DNA from: Burkholderiaceae bacterium
GTDB lineage: Bacteria > Pseudomonadota > Gammaproteobacteria > Burkholderiales > Burkholderiaceae_E
Assembly (NCBI GenBank): GCA_023954045.1
Contig: JAMLIR010000005.1
Span: 115,685-179,684 of the forward strand
DNA: 64,000 nucleotides
Reading direction: 5' to 3'
Shown: piece by piece, positions 61,420 to 64,000 of the stretch
Layout: each line of letters starts with the position of its first letter
Position numbering within the stretch: the stretch's first letter is position 1
The notes under the pieces: model-generated
What the model was told of the DNA's origin: nothing
Databases searched by the model: none
Seen by the model: the letters and a program-made list of their open reading frames with translations, nothing else
Made by a program: the position numbers and the translations under genes

Positions 61420-62985
61420 CTAAGGCCGAGTTCCGTCTCTTGCGGTCAGCGCGGCATTCAACAGGTCAGCGATTTGCCTAGCCAGAAATGGAGGCACTGC
61501 GTTTCCAACCTGGACGTATTGCTGGGTTCGATTGCCGAGGAATAGATAGTCATCGGGAAAGGTCTGCAGCCTTGCAGCCTCGCGGACGGTGAGGCTCCGG
61601 CATTGCATCGGATCGGGATGGATAAAGTAATGACCGTCCTTCGAGATGTGGCTGGTTACGGTTGTCGAAGGCTCGTGCGCAATTTGAACGCGGAATCGAT
61701 CGTTGAAGACGCCGCTGAACCAATTACGGTGATCAGGACTCAGGGCCAGAGGAAAGTCTGCCGCCTTAGGGCTGTAGCCGTGAATCTCGCCAAAAACCGC
61801 TGCGAATAGATAGCGACCGAGATCCGCAGCCATATGCCCACGCGTTTCGTGCTGGGCAATGGCACGCAATGCTGGCCGCTCGAGCCAGCGAAGCAAATCG
61901 TCCTTTTTCCGGGTATATGCCTCAGGGAGTTCGGATGATGCCCGCGGTGGCGGCTCATAGTCGTTCATCCGCCGTGCGAGTCTCGTGAACGCCTCCCGGA
62001 GCGCGCCGTCGTGCTTGCCTCCATGAACTCTCGCCAAGCGCTTCGCGGCTCGCGTGACCGCCTCGCGCCACGCGTCCGCGCTGTCTTCTCCGCGGCTGAT
62101 GCCGCTTCGCAGCGAGGGCAGGCCTCCGATCGCGTCTTCGACGGTTCTCGTCACGCGAGAGATGTCGATACGCGCGCGAGATGTGCCAGCCGCCAGATCG
62201 GAGCGGATTCCGATCAAGATCACCCTATGTCGTCGCTGCGGGACACCGAACTCCTCGGCGCGCACAATGAAGTCCGATGATTGCCTGGCCTCGCGCAGGC
62301 TGGCCCTGCCGTCCTCGACTTGAATGGCTCGCAGTTCATAGAGATGCCCGCGCCCAGTTCCCAGAGTAGATAGGTCTTCCATGAGCATCTCGAAGACGAG
62401 ACGCCTTTCAACCGTCGAGGAGAGCATCCCCTTGACGTTTTCCATTACGAATGCAGCCGGACGTAGCCGGTCGAGTACATGAATGTATTCGCGGAATAAA
62501 TAGTGCCTTTCGTCAGCCTCCGGCACGTAATCACGCTTACCCTTCGCGCGAGCGCGACCGACGAGGGAGTACGCCTGACAAGGTGGCCCGCCGATCAGAA
62601 GCGTTTCGTCGAAGTGTCTGCGGAGCCTAGAGATCGCTCGGTCGATTTCATGGGCTGTACCATCAGCACCCAACTCCAGACGACGCGCTTCCTCCCGCGC
62701 AAGCTTCCAGGTTCGCGCGTCTACGGTGGCCCAGTCCGGCTCCGGCATCCGGCCTGAGTGGAAGTCGACGAATTCCTTTGGCAGGACGCCATAGCGCAGC
62801 TGATGCTCTCGCAGGAAGGCGCGCAAGGTCAGAGTGTTGTGCGCCGAGGCTTCCTTCTCGACAGAAATACCAATGCGAAACGGTGCATGCCCGTCCTTGC
62901 GAAACGAGGAGAATCCCTCGCCCAGCCCGCCCGGGCCGGCAAAGAGGTCGACAACGCCAAAGGTGGCTGGCAAATTGGGCTCCAA
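61420..62985 (-). CDS. dcm: DNA cytosine-5 methyltransferase
   Basis: A C5-methyltransferase of about 521 residues with all key motifs: FGVVDLFAGPGGLGEGFSSF (I), IGGPPCQAYSLVGRAR with catalytic Cys136 (IV), FVMENVKGML (VI), VPQRRHRVILIGIR (VIII), and a C-terminal FLGNRTQQYVQVGNAVPPF (X). The variable DNA-recognition region lies between VIII and IX (about residues 265-430). The start is uncertain: TTG at 62985 fits the family, while the open frame extends to TTG/GTG at 63108/63105 through rare-codon-rich sequence that overlaps the divergent vsr gene. It would protect self DNA, mark the target, or guide the associated ATPases and nucleases. Confidence 0.9.
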   Translation of the reverse strand: MEPNLPATFGVVDLFAGPGGLGEGFSSFRKDGHAPFRIGISVEKEASAHNTLTLRAFLREHQLRYGVLPKEFVDFHSGRMPEPDWATVDARTWKLAREEARRLELGADGTAHEIDRAISRLRRHFDETLLIGGPPCQAYSLVGRARAKGKRDYVPEADERHYLFREYIHVLDRLRPAAFVMENVKGMLSSTVERRLVFEMLMEDLSTLGTGRGHLYELRAIQVEDGRASLREARQSSDFIVRAEEFGVPQRRHRVILIGIRSDLAAGTSRARIDISRVTRTVEDAIGGLPSLRSGISRGEDSADAWREAVTRAAKRLARVHGGKHDGALREAFTRLARRMNDYEPPPRASSELPEAYTRKKDDLLRWLERPALRAIAQHETRGHMAADLGRYLFAAVFGEIHGYSPKAADFPLALSPDHRNWFSGVFNDRFRVQIAHEPSTTVTSHISKDGHYFIHPDPMQCRSLTVREAARLQTFPDDYLFLGNRTQQYVQVGNAVPPFLARQIADLLNAALTARDGTRP

Positions 62986-63040
62986 AGGAATTTGAGAGGC
63001 TTCGTCTATACCAGTTGCGATCGCGAAGGCAAGGAGGTCT

Positions 63041-63550
63041 ATGACGGATATTGTTGGAAAGGAGACCCGATCACGGATGATGTCCGGGATCCGGGGAAAG
63101 GACACCAAGCCGGAACTGAAGTTGCGTCGGGCGCTGCATGCGCGCGGTTATCGGTATCGCCTGCACGCGAAGAACGTAATTGGGCGGCCTGACCTCGCGC
63201 TCCCGAAGTACAGAGCGGTTATCTTCGTCCACGGTTGCTTCTGGCATCGGCACGAGGGCTGCCGCTTCACAACATCCCCGACCACACGCCCGGAGTTCTG
63301 GCAAGACAAATTCTTGGCCAACGTCACGCGGGACAAGGCAGCGCGCTCGACCCTTCTCGACGCCGGCTGGCGAGTCGCAACTGTGTGGGGGTGTGCGCTG
63401 CGAAAACCGCAGCAGGTTGAAGCGGCTGTCAAGCTGCTCGAGAAGTGGCTGCACTCGGGCGCTTCCGCGCTGGAGCTCGGGGAAATGGACCTGATGGAAG
63501 GGCGGGGAATAGATGAAGCGAACGGCGGGCGTCCGACTCCTCGTGCATGA
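63041..63550 (+). CDS. vsr: Very short patch repair endonuclease (Vsr)
   Basis: A 169-residue Vsr nuclease: RSRMMSGIRGKDTKPELKLR at the start, GRPDLALPKYRAVIFVHGCF with the catalytic Asp, WHRHEGCR with the zinc/active-site residues, and FWQDKFLANVTRD. AAGGAGG lies 4-5 bases before the ATG. It repairs T:G mismatches arising from deaminated 5-methylcytosine, which fits a dcm neighbour. It is divergent, not in the operon. The last 30 residues are a non-conserved tail. Confidence 0.92.
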   Translation: MTDIVGKETRSRMMSGIRGKDTKPELKLRRALHARGYRYRLHAKNVIGRPDLALPKYRAVIFVHGCFWHRHEGCRFTTSPTTRPEFWQDKFLANVTRDKAARSTLLDAGWRVATVWGCALRKPQQVEAAVKLLEKWLHSGASALELGEMDLMEGRGIDEANGGRPTPRA

Positions 63551-63841
63551 CGCATCGATTTTGAGGCCCAGCCTGTACTCGACAATTTCGTGTCGGGCGT
63601 CCAACCGTCTTGGCCCAGCAGCAGATTTCGGCGCGAACCAGCAGGGCGTCCCTCGAAGGTGGGTTCGAAGACAGGCCGCAGTGGCCGCACCGCGAGCTGT
63701 TCGAGGGCGAGTCGCGGCGCCCTCGGCAAGCTCGTGGCTGGGTGGGTCGATCAGCACGTCTCCGGGCACCAGCGTGCGCCACCTTGCCGAGGCGCCGACC
63801 AGCGCGCGCCGGACGAGATGCTTGCTCCCGCAGCGCGTCTT

Positions 63842-64000
63842 CTAGCCCGGTTCCTCCGCTTCCGCAAGGTCATTCTTCACCGGCAGTACTGCTCGCAGCA
63901 ATTGCGTTACGTGCACCGGGACCTTTTGCGCCGCGCGACGCGCGGCCCGAAGCGCGCCTCGGTGGACGGAGCGAGGTGTCCCGATTTCGACCACCAGCCA
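63842..64000 (-). CDS. C-terminal end of an unidentified gene (5' end outside window)
   Basis: The last 52 codons of a minus-strand frame (WLVVEIGTPRSVHRGALRAA RRAAQKVPVHVTQLLRAVLP, ending in EEPG and TAG at 63842) show the high third-position GC of real genes in this window. No family is recognised. The stretch 63551-63841 has no convincing gene; one minus-strand frame has faint resemblance to reverse transcriptase sequence that I do not trust. Confidence 0.4.
   Translation of the reverse strand, partial: WLVVEIGTPRSVHRGALRAARRAAQKVPVHVTQLLRAVLPVKNDLAEAEEPG

Noticed and set aside
54103-63550. Classification as DISARM, BREX or a simple Type II restriction system
   Set aside because: DISARM needs DrmA/DrmB and BREX needs PglZ/BrxC, none of which is present; a Type II system would not need Z1, GHKL and AIPR proteins.
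63148-63729. Possible reverse transcriptase/maturase remnant (VFEPTFEGRPAG-like) opposite vsr
   Set aside because: Resemblance is limited to a few residues, the frame is antisense to vsr over most of its length, and no YxDD motif is present.

Overview
The window is high-GC (strongly G/C in third codon positions) and carries gene families typical of a Burkholderiales-like betaproteobacterium: Liv-type ABC and TRAP/TAXI uptake systems, several CaiB/BaiF CoA-transferases, a flavocytochrome c sulfide dehydrogenase, a SHP/diheme cytochrome c/b561 cluster and a MxKDx-repeat protein. This placement is inferred from gene content only. No rRNA, tRNA or CRISPR array was found.

Layout. 1-10.8 kb: a NodB-fold deacetylase/allantoinase-like gene (cut by the window edge), a LysR regulator, an orphan Liv-type binding protein, a GntR regulator, then an operon of amidase, Liv binding protein, LivHMGF and a ureidoglycolate lyase-like protein. 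Together these look like uptake and breakdown of a ureide or amide. 10.9-14.6 kb: a membrane protein and the fccAB genes; fccA is split inside its signal peptide by a complete IS3-family element with a GTG target duplication. 15.4-30.6 kb: a catabolic island with a UxaA-type split dehydratase, two CaiB CoA-transferases, an acyl-CoA dehydrogenase, IlvD/Edd-type dehydratase, two flavin oxidoreductases, LacI and GntR regulators and a TAXI-TRAP transporter. A shared TGGT-N3-ACC(A/G) operator motif occurs in three promoters of the first 28 kb.

30.8-49.6 kb is mostly housekeeping and accessory genes: a macrodomain-like protein divergent from an NrtR regulator, MAPEG, an ABC exporter, DUF2853, DUF937, aldo/keto reductase, a molybdopterin oxidoreductase with a cytochrome b, GST, a HigBA-like toxin-antitoxin pair beside a LuxR remnant, YihY, cupin, haem proteins, a cold-shock/Excalibur fusion coupled to a NERD protein, and an MBL/SnoaL/TetR cluster.

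50-54 kb is a crowded strip of toxin-antitoxin genes and remnants (HicB, BrnT/XRE, an orphan XRE antitoxin, a HicB remnant, TumA with a TumE stub) ended by a second IS3-family element that lacks a target duplication. 54.1-63.6 kb is the most notable part: a tightly coupled minus-strand operon of a DNA cytosine methyltransferase, a GHKL (MutL/MORC-type) ATPase, a Z1-domain ATPase, a PD-(D/E)XK protein and an AIPR protein, with a Vsr-type endonuclease gene diverging from the methyltransferase. This is a multi-gene restriction/defence system whose mechanism is not settled to my knowledge. Its lower GC and less biased codons, and its position beside an IS and toxin-antitoxin genes, suggest horizontal acquisition.
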